Shown here: in pieces, positions 56,701-64,000 of the stretch | Position numbering within the stretch: the stretch's first letter is position 1 | Layout of the letters: every line of letters starts with the position of its first letter | NCBI GenBank assembly: GCA_043228905.1 | Contig: JBHGNT010000020.1 | Span: 3,844,001 to 3,908,000, forward strand | DNA from: Azolla caroliniana | Taxonomy: Eukaryota; Polypodiophyta | Direction: 5' to 3' | DNA: 64,000 bases | Position numbers and translations under genes: made by a program | Notes under the pieces: model-generated | Seen by the model: only the letters and a program-made list of their open reading frames with translations | The model's database searches: none | Told to the model about the DNA's origin: nothing

Positions 56701-57859
56701 ATTATCTGGTAGTACCTAAATTAGCTATTGAGAATAGCTAATTAGCTATCATGGTAGTAGTTATTGAGAGTAGCCAGTTACCTATGTAGTAGCTATCATA
56801 GTAGCTAATTAGCTATCATGGTAGCTAATTAGCTTTCCTAGTAGCTAATTAGCTGGTAATAACGAAATAGCTAACTAGCTACCATGATAGCTAACTAGCT
56901 AGCAGTACAGCTAATTATCTAGTAGTACCTAAATTAGCTATTGAGAATAGCTAATTAGCTATCATGGTAGTAACTATTGAGAGTAGCTAGTTACCTATGT
57001 AGTAGCGATCCTAGTAGCTAACTGAGGTAAATGTAACTGATAAGCTAATTAGCTTTTCTGCTAACTGAGCTAATTAACTTTCCGAGTAGAGTCAAAACAA
57101 ATGTTGAGATAAATGTAAATACCTGAGGTACATCAAGAAGATGAATGGGATGCTCCTCGTATTGATTTCTTCCAACACGTTTCCTGCATAAATCCTTTTT
57201 ATTGGGTGAAACCCTACTCTCATTAGTCCAAAACATTGTGATTACATCCTTGATTTCAAATGTTATGGGTGTCATTGGCTTACATCTTGTAGTTAGCTTT
57301 AGTAGACTAGTTCCTTCACCCGAGGAAATTATACGGTTCATTGTATTGTACACTGTTTTTCTACTAACACCAATTACCTTAGATAGCTCACTGATGTTTA
57401 TATCGTCAACATCACTATTAAGTAACATCATTAGACTAGACCTTTTTAAGACAAGATCATCTTCTGACCTGCTCATGGATACGAAACTATTACGAAGATT
57501 ATTTACTAAAATAGATGATATGTTTGCATTAAGACCATCACAATCAACTAAGTCCTTTATCGATGGATCATTACATATTCCATAAAGTACTACCTTCTTT
57601 TCTTCATTGCTGATGTGCTTGGTTTGAACATTGAAATAGTCTACAACCTTTCTCTCTATGATGGTAGTCGCATTACTTACATTCTCAGCTAAACTATCCT
57701 TACCTTTACTGAGTGTGGCTTTCGTATCCTTCAACAATTGACGATGTTTCTTTTTTTTTCTGCCCAATAGTTTCGTATGGCTTGTTGTGTCCTGATAACA
57801 TCATACCTATCCTTATGATCATTGAGGGGTAATTCTAAACACCCTTCTTCCCCTTCCAT
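53741..57859 (-). CDS. HTH-DDE transposase of the DNA transposon (one homopolymer frameshift)
   Basis: Minus strand, two exons: 57859-57123 and 55582-53741, joined by an intron of 1540 bp (57122-55583); about 859 residues. The N-terminal reading (MEGEEGCLELPLNDHKDRYD...) must shift by one base at a nine-T run near 57751-57759 (plus sense) to join the main frame. A helix-turn-helix (ISELSKVIGVSRKTVYNTMN) lies in exon 1. Exon 2 has Cys/His-rich CTCGCPICRSS, then DDE-like motifs: VVDFAENYTFKQQ, VWSDGAAPQFKAR and GSGHGKGEHDGAGAVIKRAL. These match a transposase-like family I recall mainly from animals (DFAENY ... SDGA..QYK ... HGKG..DG.GG). The superfamily name is not assigned. The long C-terminal region is unrecognised. 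Aside from the shift the frame is fully open, so the element may be recently active. Confidence 0.75.
55600..57070 (-). repeat. AGCTAATTAGCT 20-bp tandem array forming the transposase intron
   Basis: About 70 units with a strict 20-bp period over most of the block, of the type TAGCTAATTAGCTATCATGG alternating with TAGCTAATTAGCTGTCCTAG or ...CTGGTCTAG. At 56280-57050 the array degrades and includes a partial duplication of about 200 bp. The core is a 12-bp perfect palindrome with a TAATTA centre. Confidence 0.95.
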
Positions 57860-58019
57860 TTGGCTAGAGATGTTAAAACCCTAAATTTCCAGAAAAAAAA
57901 ACAAGTATTAAAGATGGCTATGGGCAACAACAATACACAAAAATATTCCACACAATACACAAGATTAGACACAACAATACACAAGATAATCAATAGACAG
58001 AAAAGTTATTGCAATCCAA

Positions 58020-58312
58020 GACCGAACAGTAGAGGATTTCACTCCGTTGGATCCAACAGTTGAGGAGGCGATCCAAGACCGACCAATGGCAACAACTGAG
58101 TGTAGAATGTTGCCGTTGGATGAGTGAACTCCGTCAAATCGAAATGTGGAAGCAATCCGGGACTGGACAGTAGTGGCAACTGAGTATAGAATGATGGCAA
58201 TGGAGGAGAGAACCCCGTCAGATTGAACAGTTACCGATGATGCTTGAAACGCACATAGAAGGCACTTGAGAATAGAGTGGCATAGAGAAGAGAACCCCGT
58301 CAGATTGAACAG
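58020..58312. repeat. minisatellite, left part
   Basis: Degenerate units of about 80 bp ending GAGAACCCCGTCAGATTGAACAG. They continue on the far side of copia K, so K inserted into the array. It may be host satellite or subterminal sequence of the 48-58 kb transposon. Confidence 0.75.
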
Positions 58313-58902
58313 TGTTGCACACAGTGCTCGGTCACAACCGAGGAATAGGATCAACTCACAGAAAACGGGAAATACAAAGTGCACGAGGACAATAGAGAGA
58401 AGAGTACACAGGTTGTTTTACGTGGAAAACCCTAAATGGGAAAAAACCACGGGAGTCCTCAAACTCCAACTATCACTATAAACAGAGATGTACAATGGTG
58501 AAGCTACAAGGCAACAACCTTGAGCTCACTGTCTTCGCCACAGGCGGCGGTAATACACAGAGGCAACGACCTCTTCGTCTCTCTCTCTCTCTCACTCTCT
58601 CTCTCGGCTGCTCTCACTTCGCTCCCTCTAAGTGAGCACAGAAAAATGAGCAACAACTACTAAACTGTTTGCCCTAAGTCATATTTATACACATATGACT
58701 TTCGGGCTATTTACAAATATAGCCTCAAGGGCTCTTGGCAAACATATTCACAAATATGTCCCCGCATCCGGATCTCTCTCCGGGTACATTCGTCATCCGG
58801 CTCCGTAGCCGGGGTCTTCATCATCCGGCTCCGTAGCCGGGGTCTTCATTCCCGATTCCCGGACATCCGACCATCCCATCCGGAGGGACCGTAATCCCAA
58901 CA
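58313..58902 (-). repeat. 3' LTR of copia K (590 bp, two 28-bp units)
   Basis: Plus-sense ends TGTTGCACACAG and AATCCCAACA. Minus-strand TATA-like GTATAAATATGAC near 58678-58690. Two copies of a 28-bp repeat (CATCCGGCTCCGTAGCCGGG type) at about 58793-58850. Confidence 0.95.
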
Positions 58903-58912
58903 AACTCCCCCT

Positions 58913-61900
58913 TCACTTCGGCATGGGATATCTCTCCAATCCGACCCTCTTCCGGCATGCTTCCAGCTTGTCGGGTGTGAGCACCTTGGTCAGCATATCC
59001 GACCCGTTCTCGTCCGTGTGGATCTTCGTCAGCACGAACTCCTTGTCTTCTATCCTTTCCCGGATCCAGTGATATCTTCGCTGGATGTGCTTCGTCCGGG
59101 AGTGATAGGCCGCGTTCTTTGCAAGGTGGATGGCACTCTGACTGTCGCAGTAGAGTCGGTACTCCTCCTGCCGGATACCGAGCTCTCTAATGAAGTCCTT
59201 CATCCATGTTATTTCCTTGCCGGCTTCAACAGCCGCCATGTACTCCGCCTCCGTGGTTGACAACGCAACCGTCTTCTGCAGCCTCGACTGCCACGACACC
59301 GCTCCCCCTGCATACGTCATCACATACCCTGATGTGGACCGGCTGGTATCTGCATCAGCCGACATATCCGAATCGGTAAAGCCGTCGAGTTCGGGCTTAC
59401 CGGAGCCGAATCGGAGGCACACGTTTGCCGTGCCCTTCAGGTATCGGAGTATCCACTTGACCGCGTTCCAGTGCTCTTTGCCGGGATTGCTCATGTACCG
59501 GCTCACCACTCCGACTGCATATCCTATGTCCGGTCTTGTACACACCATTGCGTACATCAAGCTTCCGACGGCAGAGGCATATGGTACTTTCATCATGTCC
59601 TCCTTCTCAGCCTTTGTCTTGGGGCTTTGCTTGCTGGACAATTTGCAGTTTGTCGGGAGGGTTGACCCGACCGGTCTTGCTTCCGACATGTTGAACCGGT
59701 GAAGCACCTTTGTCACGTACTTCTCCTGTGACAGCCACAACTGCTTCTTCTTCCGGTCCCGGATGATGTGCATCCCTAGTATTTGCCTCGCCGGACCCAG
59801 GTCCTTCATTGAGAAAGTTCGGTGAAGCGCTTTCTTTAGCATCCGTATCTTGGCCTGGTCCCGTCCGACGATCAACATGTCGTCCACGTACAGGAGGAGT
59901 ATTAGAAAGTCTCCTCCTTCGAACTTCTTCACAAACACGCAGTGATCGGACTGCGTTTTGTGGTACCCTTCGTCGGTCATGAAAGAGTCGAACTTCCGGT
60001 ACCATTGCCGGGGAGCCTGCTTCAGTCCGTAAAGGCTCTTCTTCAACCGCCACACCAGGTGCTCCTTCCCTTTCTTCTCGAATCCTTCTGGTTGCTGCAT
60101 GTAGATCTCTTCTTCGAGGTCACCGTGAAGGAATGCCGTCTTCACGTCCATCTGTTCTACCTCGAGGTCCATGCTTGCCGCTATGCTCAACACCGTCCGG
60201 ATGGAGGTCATCTTCACTACCGGGGCAAATATCTCGTCGAAGTCGACACCCTTCTTCTGCTGGAACCCCTTCACCACGATCCTGGCTTTGTATCTCGGGG
60301 GGTTTCCGGCATCTCCCGGTTTCAGCTTGAACACCCACTTGTTTCGAAGTGCCCGCTTTCCTTTCGGCAACTCCACAAGTTCATATGTGTGGTTCTCATG
60401 CAGGGAATCCATCTCCTCCTGCATGGCACTTAACCACCTGCGGCTATGTGTGTCAAGCTTTGCTTCTTCAAAACTCTCCAGCTCCCCCTCGTCGGTTAGC
60501 AGCACGTGCTCTGGTTCCGGAAATCTCCGGGGGGCCCTTCTCTCTCTTAGAGGATATCTCCGTTCCGGAGCTTCGGTAACCGGCTCCTCCGTTTCCTCTT
60601 CATCCGAATCCATTTCGGGATCGGGGCCGGTTCCGGTATCAGTTTCATCTTCCTCGGCCGGTTCTGTTTCTTCACCGTCTTCGGCCGGATCCTCGAGTGC
60701 TAACCGGTCCCTTGCCGGTCGGGACTGCTCCTCGTAGAGTTGATCCTCACCGGTCGACTTGGAGCTCTTCATCTTCTTCTCCAACTCCCAGTCGGCGAGT
60801 GTCTTGTCCTCCATGAAGACGATATCTCGACTCCTGAATATCTTCTTGTCGACCGGGTCCCATACTCGGTAGCCGAACTCGTCGTCGCCGTAACCGAGGA
60901 ATATGCATGGTCGGGTCTTTGGATCTAACTTTCCTCTCCGGTCCTTTGCCACATGCACGTATGCGAGACACCCGAACACCTTCAGATGCCGGTAGGACAC
61001 TTCCTTACCAGTCCACACTTTCTGCGGCGTGTCTCCGTCCAAAGGTACTGAGGGTGATCTATTTATCACATACGTCGCCGTCGACATTGCCTCAGCCCAA
61101 AATCCCTTGGGTAATTTTGCATGTGCTAGCATACTCCGGACCCTCTCCATTATGGTCCGGTTCATCCTCTCGGCCAGCCCGTTCAGTTCCGGCGTCTTCG
61201 GCACAGTAAACTCGAGCCGGATTCCCTTCGAGCGACAGTACTCTGCGAACTGCCCCCGGTATTCCCCTCCGTTATCCGCTCGTATCGCTTTCAGCTTCTT
61301 GCCGGATTCTCTTTCCACTCTCGCGTGGAGTTCTTTGAAGACGGACAATACTTGGTCCTTTGTCTTCAACGGTGCCGTCCACAGCTTCCGGCTATGGTCA
61401 TCTATGAATGTTACGAAGTACTGAGCTCCGCCATGTGACTTCGCTTCTACCTGACACACATCAGTGTGTACCAACTCCAATGGTGCGCTACGTCTCGTCG
61501 GCGGCCTTGAGTGGAAGGAGGTCCGGTTTTGCTTACCGGCCAGACAGTCGGTACACTTCCCCAGGTGTACGTGCTTTACCGGTATCAGGTTGTCTTCGGC
61601 AAGCCTCTTCATCCCCTTCTCGCTCATGTGGCACAGTCTCTTGTGCCACAACTCACCGGTAGTGTCAGCTGCCACGTTCAGCTCCTCCGGACATAGCCGG
61701 GAATTCATCAGGTACAATGTGTTGACCTTCCGGGCCCGAGCCACTATCAGGCTCCCTTTGCTGAACTTCATGACGCCGTTCCGGATGCTACCCGTGTAGC
61801 CTTCATCGTCTAGCCTCCCGGCCGAAATCAGGTTCAATCGAACCTCCGGAACGTGTCGAACATCCTTCAGCAGCATCTTGCATCCGGTTGATGTCATCAG

Positions 61901-63001
61901 CCACACGTCTCCTATGCTGGCAATCCGGCATGTACCTTCATTTCCCATCCGGACACAGCCGTGCTCACCGGCTGTGTAGGATGAGAAGTATTTCTTCTCC
62001 GGGGTCAGGTGGAACGACGCTCCGGAATCGACCACCCAGGTCATCTCTTCACCGGCAAGGTTCAGCTCCCTCTCTTCGGTAATGAGCATTATCTCTTCTT
62101 CACTTGCCGCGAGTGCCGTCGTTCCTTTCCGGTCCTGCCCTCGCCGATCCGGACCTCTCTGGTCCGCGGCTCCCCGGTATGCACCGTTTCGCTCCGGTGA
62201 CTTCTTCGAATCGGTACCGTCGGTTCCGTTGTCTTTCCGGAAATGCCGACAGTTCTTCTGGAAGTGCCCCGGCTTCCCACAGTAGAAGCATGTAGGTCTT
62301 CCCCTCGACTGCGACCGTGTCCCCGACTTCTCCCGTCTTTGCGGACTTCGGTTCCGTTGTCTTCCCCGTTCCGATTCGGTAAGCAGCGCCTTTGAGTCAG
62401 AGGCCGGTTCTTTATCTCTCCGACGCGCTTCTTCATTTAGAATACTTGTCTTTACCGTTAGTAAAGACAAGTTCTCTTCCTTACAGGAGGTGCTGAGTGT
62501 AACTACCAAGTTCTCCCAGCTCTCCGGAAGGGTACACATCAGCATGATGGCTTGCATTGCGTCATCCAACGGGAACTTGATCGCCGCAAGCTGGTTCACG
62601 AATCCCATGAACGTGCTGACGTGTTCGACCATGCTCTCGCCGTCCCGGTACTTAAGATTCACTATCTTCCTCATCAGGGAGGTCCGGGTCAGAGCATTCT
62701 TCCTCTCATACAGTCCGGACAGCTTCTGCCACATCTCATAGGCGTTCGTATCGTTCGCCACATGTTGCAGGACACTTACATCGACATATTGCCGGATCGT
62801 TGCTACGGCTTTCCGGTTCAGGAGCTTCCACTCCGACTCTATTACTCCCTTGGGTATCTCGGCATTGTCGATCGGTTCGTACAGGTCTCGGACGATGAGA
62901 AGGTCTTCCATCTTTATCTTCCAGTCGGCGTAGTTCTGTGAGTTCAACACCATCATGCCCGGAGGCCCACTACCGCCGCCTTCCATTTTCTGTGTTACCA
63001 T
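58913..63001 (-). CDS. copia K gag-pol polyprotein, intact (1362 residues)
   Basis: Start taken at the ATG at 63001, just after the PBS; upstream codons lie in the LTR. Domains by residue: copia gag about 20-220 (LNSQNYADWKIKMEDLL); zinc knuckle CFYCGKPGHFQKNC at about 238-251; protease DSG at about 325; integrase GAG-pre HHCC near 460-510, then FIDDHSRKLW, RADNGGEYRG and TPELNGLAERMN; RT with RYKARIVVKGFQQKKGVDFD, KTAFLHGDLEEEIYMQQPEG and LLLYVDDMLIVGRD; RNase H with STTEAEYMAAVEAGKEITWM and YCDSQSAIHLAKN. All catalytic motifs I can check are present and no stop or frameshift was found. The polyprotein makes virus-like particles and copies the element through RNA. The stop codon abuts the purine tract. 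Confidence 0.96.
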   Translation of the reverse strand: MVTQKMEGGGSGPPGMMVLNSQNYADWKIKMEDLLIVRDLYEPIDNAEIPKGVIESEWKLLNRKAVATIRQYVDVSVLQHVANDTNAYEMWQKLSGLYERKNALTRTSLMRKIVNLKYRDGESMVEHVSTFMGFVNQLAAIKFPLDDAMQAIMLMCTLPESWENLVVTLSTSCKEENLSLLTVKTSILNEEARRRDKEPASDSKALLTESERGRQRNRSPQRREKSGTRSQSRGRPTCFYCGKPGHFQKNCRHFRKDNGTDGTDSKKSPERNGAYRGAADQRGPDRRGQDRKGTTALAASEEEIMLITEERELNLAGEEMTWVVDSGASFHLTPEKKYFSSYTAGEHGCVRMGNEGTCRIASIGDVWLMTSTGCKMLLKDVRHVPEVRLNLISAGRLDDEGYTGSIRNGVMKFSKGSLIVARARKVNTLYLMNSRLCPEELNVAADTTGELWHKRLCHMSEKGMKRLAEDNLIPVKHVHLGKCTDCLAGKQNRTSFHSRPPTRRSAPLELVHTDVCQVEAKSHGGAQYFVTFIDDHSRKLWTAPLKTKDQVLSVFKELHARVERESGKKLKAIRADNGGEYRGQFAEYCRSKGIRLEFTVPKTPELNGLAERMNRTIMERVRSMLAHAKLPKGFWAEAMSTATYVINRSPSVPLDGDTPQKVWTGKEVSYRHLKVFGCLAYVHVAKDRRGKLDPKTRPCIFLGYGDDEFGYRVWDPVDKKIFRSRDIVFMEDKTLADWELEKKMKSSKSTGEDQLYEEQSRPARDRLALEDPAEDGEETEPAEEDETDTGTGPDPEMDSDEEETEEPVTEAPERRYPLRERRAPRRFPEPEHVLLTDEGELESFEEAKLDTHSRRWLSAMQEEMDSLHENHTYELVELPKGKRALRNKWVFKLKPGDAGNPPRYKARIVVKGFQQKKGVDFDEIFAPVVKMTSIRTVLSIAASMDLEVEQMDVKTAFLHGDLEEEIYMQQPEGFEKKGKEHLVWRLKKSLYGLKQAPRQWYRKFDSFMTDEGYHKTQSDHCVFVKKFEGGDFLILLLYVDDMLIVGRDQAKIRMLKKALHRTFSMKDLGPARQILGMHIIRDRKKKQLWLSQEKYVTKVLHRFNMSEARPVGSTLPTNCKLSSKQSPKTKAEKEDMMKVPYASAVGSLMYAMVCTRPDIGYAVGVVSRYMSNPGKEHWNAVKWILRYLKGTANVCLRFGSGKPELDGFTDSDMSADADTSRSTSGYVMTYAGGAVSWQSRLQKTVALSTTEAEYMAAVEAGKEITWMKDFIRELGIRQEEYRLYCDSQSAIHLAKNAAYHSRTKHIQRRYHWIRERIEDKEFVLTKIHTDENGSDMLTKVLTPDKLEACRKRVGLERYPMPK

Positions 63002-63017
63002 CGCTCTGATACCACTT

Positions 63018-63747
63018 TGTTGCACACAGTGCTCGGTCACAACCGAGGAATAGGATCAACTCACAGAAAACGGGAAATACAAAGTGCACGAGGACAATAG
63101 AGAGAAGAGTACACAGGTTGTTTTACGTGGAAAACCCTAAATGGGAAAAAACCACGGGAGTCCTCAAACTCCAACTATCACTATAAACAGAGATGTACAA
63201 TGGTGAAGCTACAAGGCAACAACCTTGAGCTCACTGTCTTCGCCACAGGCGGCGGTAATACACAGAGGCAATGACCTCTTCGTCTCTCTCTCTCTCTCAC
63301 TCTCTCTCTCGGCTGCTCTCACTTCGCTCCCTCTAAGTGAGCACAGAAAAATGAGCAACAACTACTAAACTGTTTGCCCTAAGTCATATTTATACACATA
63401 TGACTTTCGGGCTATTTACAAATATAGCCTCAAGGGCTCTTGGCAAACATATTCACAAATATGTCCCCGCATCCGGATCTCTCTCCGGGTACATTCGTCA
63501 TCCGGCTCCGTAGCCGGGGTCTTCATCATCCGGCTCCGTAGCCGGGGTCTTCAGCATCCGGCTCCGTAGCCGGGGTCTTCAGCATCCGGCTCCATAGCCG
63601 GGGTCTTCATCATCCGGCTCCGTAGCCGGGGTCTTCAGCATCCGGCTCCGTAGCCGGGGTCTTCATCATCCGGCTCCGTAGCCGGGGTCTTCATTCCCGA
63701 TTCCCGGACATCCGACCATCCCATCCGGAGGGACCGTAATCCCAACA
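63018..63747 (-). repeat. 5' LTR of copia K (730 bp, seven 28-bp units)
   Basis: Identical in layout to the 3' LTR but with seven copies of the 28-bp repeat at about 63498-63694. The 140-bp length difference equals exactly five units. Confidence 0.95.
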
Positions 63748-64000
63748 AACAGTTACCAATGATGCTTGAAACGCACAGTAGCGGCCCCTGAGTGAGAGTG
63801 GAAAAGAGAAGAGAACCCCGTCAGATTGAATAGCTCTTTGATTATGCTTGGAACGCACAGTAGCAACCCCTGAGTGTAGAGTGGCAAAGAGAAGAGAACC
63901 CCGTCAGATTGAACAGCTCTTTGATGATGCTTGGAACGCACAGCAGCGGCCCCTGAGTGTAGAGTGGCACAGAGAAGAGAACCCCCTCAGATTGAACAGC
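63748..64000. repeat. minisatellite, right part
   Basis: Three units of about 82 bp (GATGCTTGGAACGCACAGTAGC ... AGAGAAGAGAACCCC type) run to the window end. They are more alike than the units left of copia K. Confidence 0.85.

Larger units (their letters stand above)
48183..57860. mobile_element. large DNA transposon with HTH-DDE transposase and RING/FCP1-like genes (right end unresolved)
   Basis: The left edge (GGGTAAAAGCATGCGAGTGG) interrupts copia E2 integrase coding. Inside are two convergent multi-exon genes: RING/FCP1-like (plus, 48434-53393) and transposase (minus, 57859-53741), with stops 347 bp apart. AGCTAATTAGCT palindromes occur near the left edge (48216 and 48240), in arrays within one intron of each gene, and between the genes (about 53528-53565). 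No matching terminal inverted repeat was found near 57.9-58.3 kb, so the right end may lie in or beyond the 82-bp minisatellite and outside the window. That both genes form one mobile unit is inference from the shared repeats, convergent layout and the insertion boundary. Confidence 0.6.
58313..63747 (-). mobile_element. copia K: intact, very young Ty1-copia element
   Basis: LTRs at 58313-58902 and 63018-63747, target duplication AACAG at 58308-58312 and 63748-63752. PBS (minus TGGTATCAGAGC, plus 63003-63014) and purine tract GAAGGGGGAGTT (plus 58903-58914) in place. One uninterrupted polyprotein. Apart from 28-bp repeat number I found one base difference between the LTRs (an ACGACC/ATGACC change near 58568 and 63273), so insertion is recent and the element may be active. 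Confidence 0.97.

Noticed and set aside
55600-57070. CRISPR-like regular array
   Set aside because: Units of 20 bp are contiguous with no unique spacers, lie in a plant intron and have a palindromic core. This is a tandem repeat.
57770-58312. Right terminal inverted repeat of the DNA transposon
   Set aside because: A GGGGTAA match near 57825 is too short and the surrounding bases do not mirror the left edge.
60171-60737. 188-codon plus-strand ORF
   Set aside because: Antisense of the intact copia K polyprotein; Ser-rich shadow.

Overview
This window is land-plant nuclear DNA. It holds one intact host gene, a seven-exon plastid-targeted cyclophilin (33457-37824), in a dense stack of nested transposable elements. 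The plant assignment rests on the cyclophilin, a decayed plastid rbcL fragment (939-1296), retrotransposon families of plant type and GT-AG introns. The LINE type, the gypsy lineages and the animal-like DDE transposase would suit a fern, lycophyte or other non-flowering plant better than a typical angiosperm. That is a weak inference from remembered families and was not tested.

Layout. 1-935: a Ty3-gypsy integrase end and LTR, then the rbcL fragment. 1580-3660: a broken gene with a ParB/sulfiredoxin-like core, beside three 37-bp palindromes. 4051-6745: a decayed gypsy element (A). 6746-14620: a copia gag scrap, an unassigned ORF split by a gypsy LTR, and the pol of gypsy D. 14625-19875: gypsy B, fused to D. 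19935-29330: a non-LTR element (LINE F) split by a solo LTR and by a full copia element (E, 23223-28894). 29776-33192: an L1-like LINE split by a gypsy solo LTR that itself contains another solo LTR. 33457-37824: cyclophilin. 39060-48183: gypsy C and many copia fragments and solo LTRs. 48183 to about 57860 or beyond: a large DNA transposon with two convergent multi-exon genes. 58313-63747: a very young full-length copia element (K) inserted in an 82-bp-type minisatellite.

The most unusual object is the 48-58 kb DNA element. One gene encodes an HTH plus DDE transposase (53741-57859, minus). The other (48434-53393, plus) encodes a RING-like finger and, through an apparent alternative 3' exon, an FCP1/HAD-like domain whose first catalytic Asp is Glu. 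Both genes carry an intron made almost wholly of a 20-bp tandem repeat centred on the 12-bp palindrome AGCTAATTAGCT. Another intron of the plus gene is a telobox-like minisatellite. The candidate left terminus truncates a copia integrase; the right terminus is not resolved.

Five insertions show exact 5-bp target duplications: K (AACAG), E (ACATT), and solo LTRs at 21547 (GACCA), 31712 (CTTTG) and 44414 (GTATG). Two more are near-matches. These fix the relative order of several insertions. All domain names come from reading motifs, without database searches.
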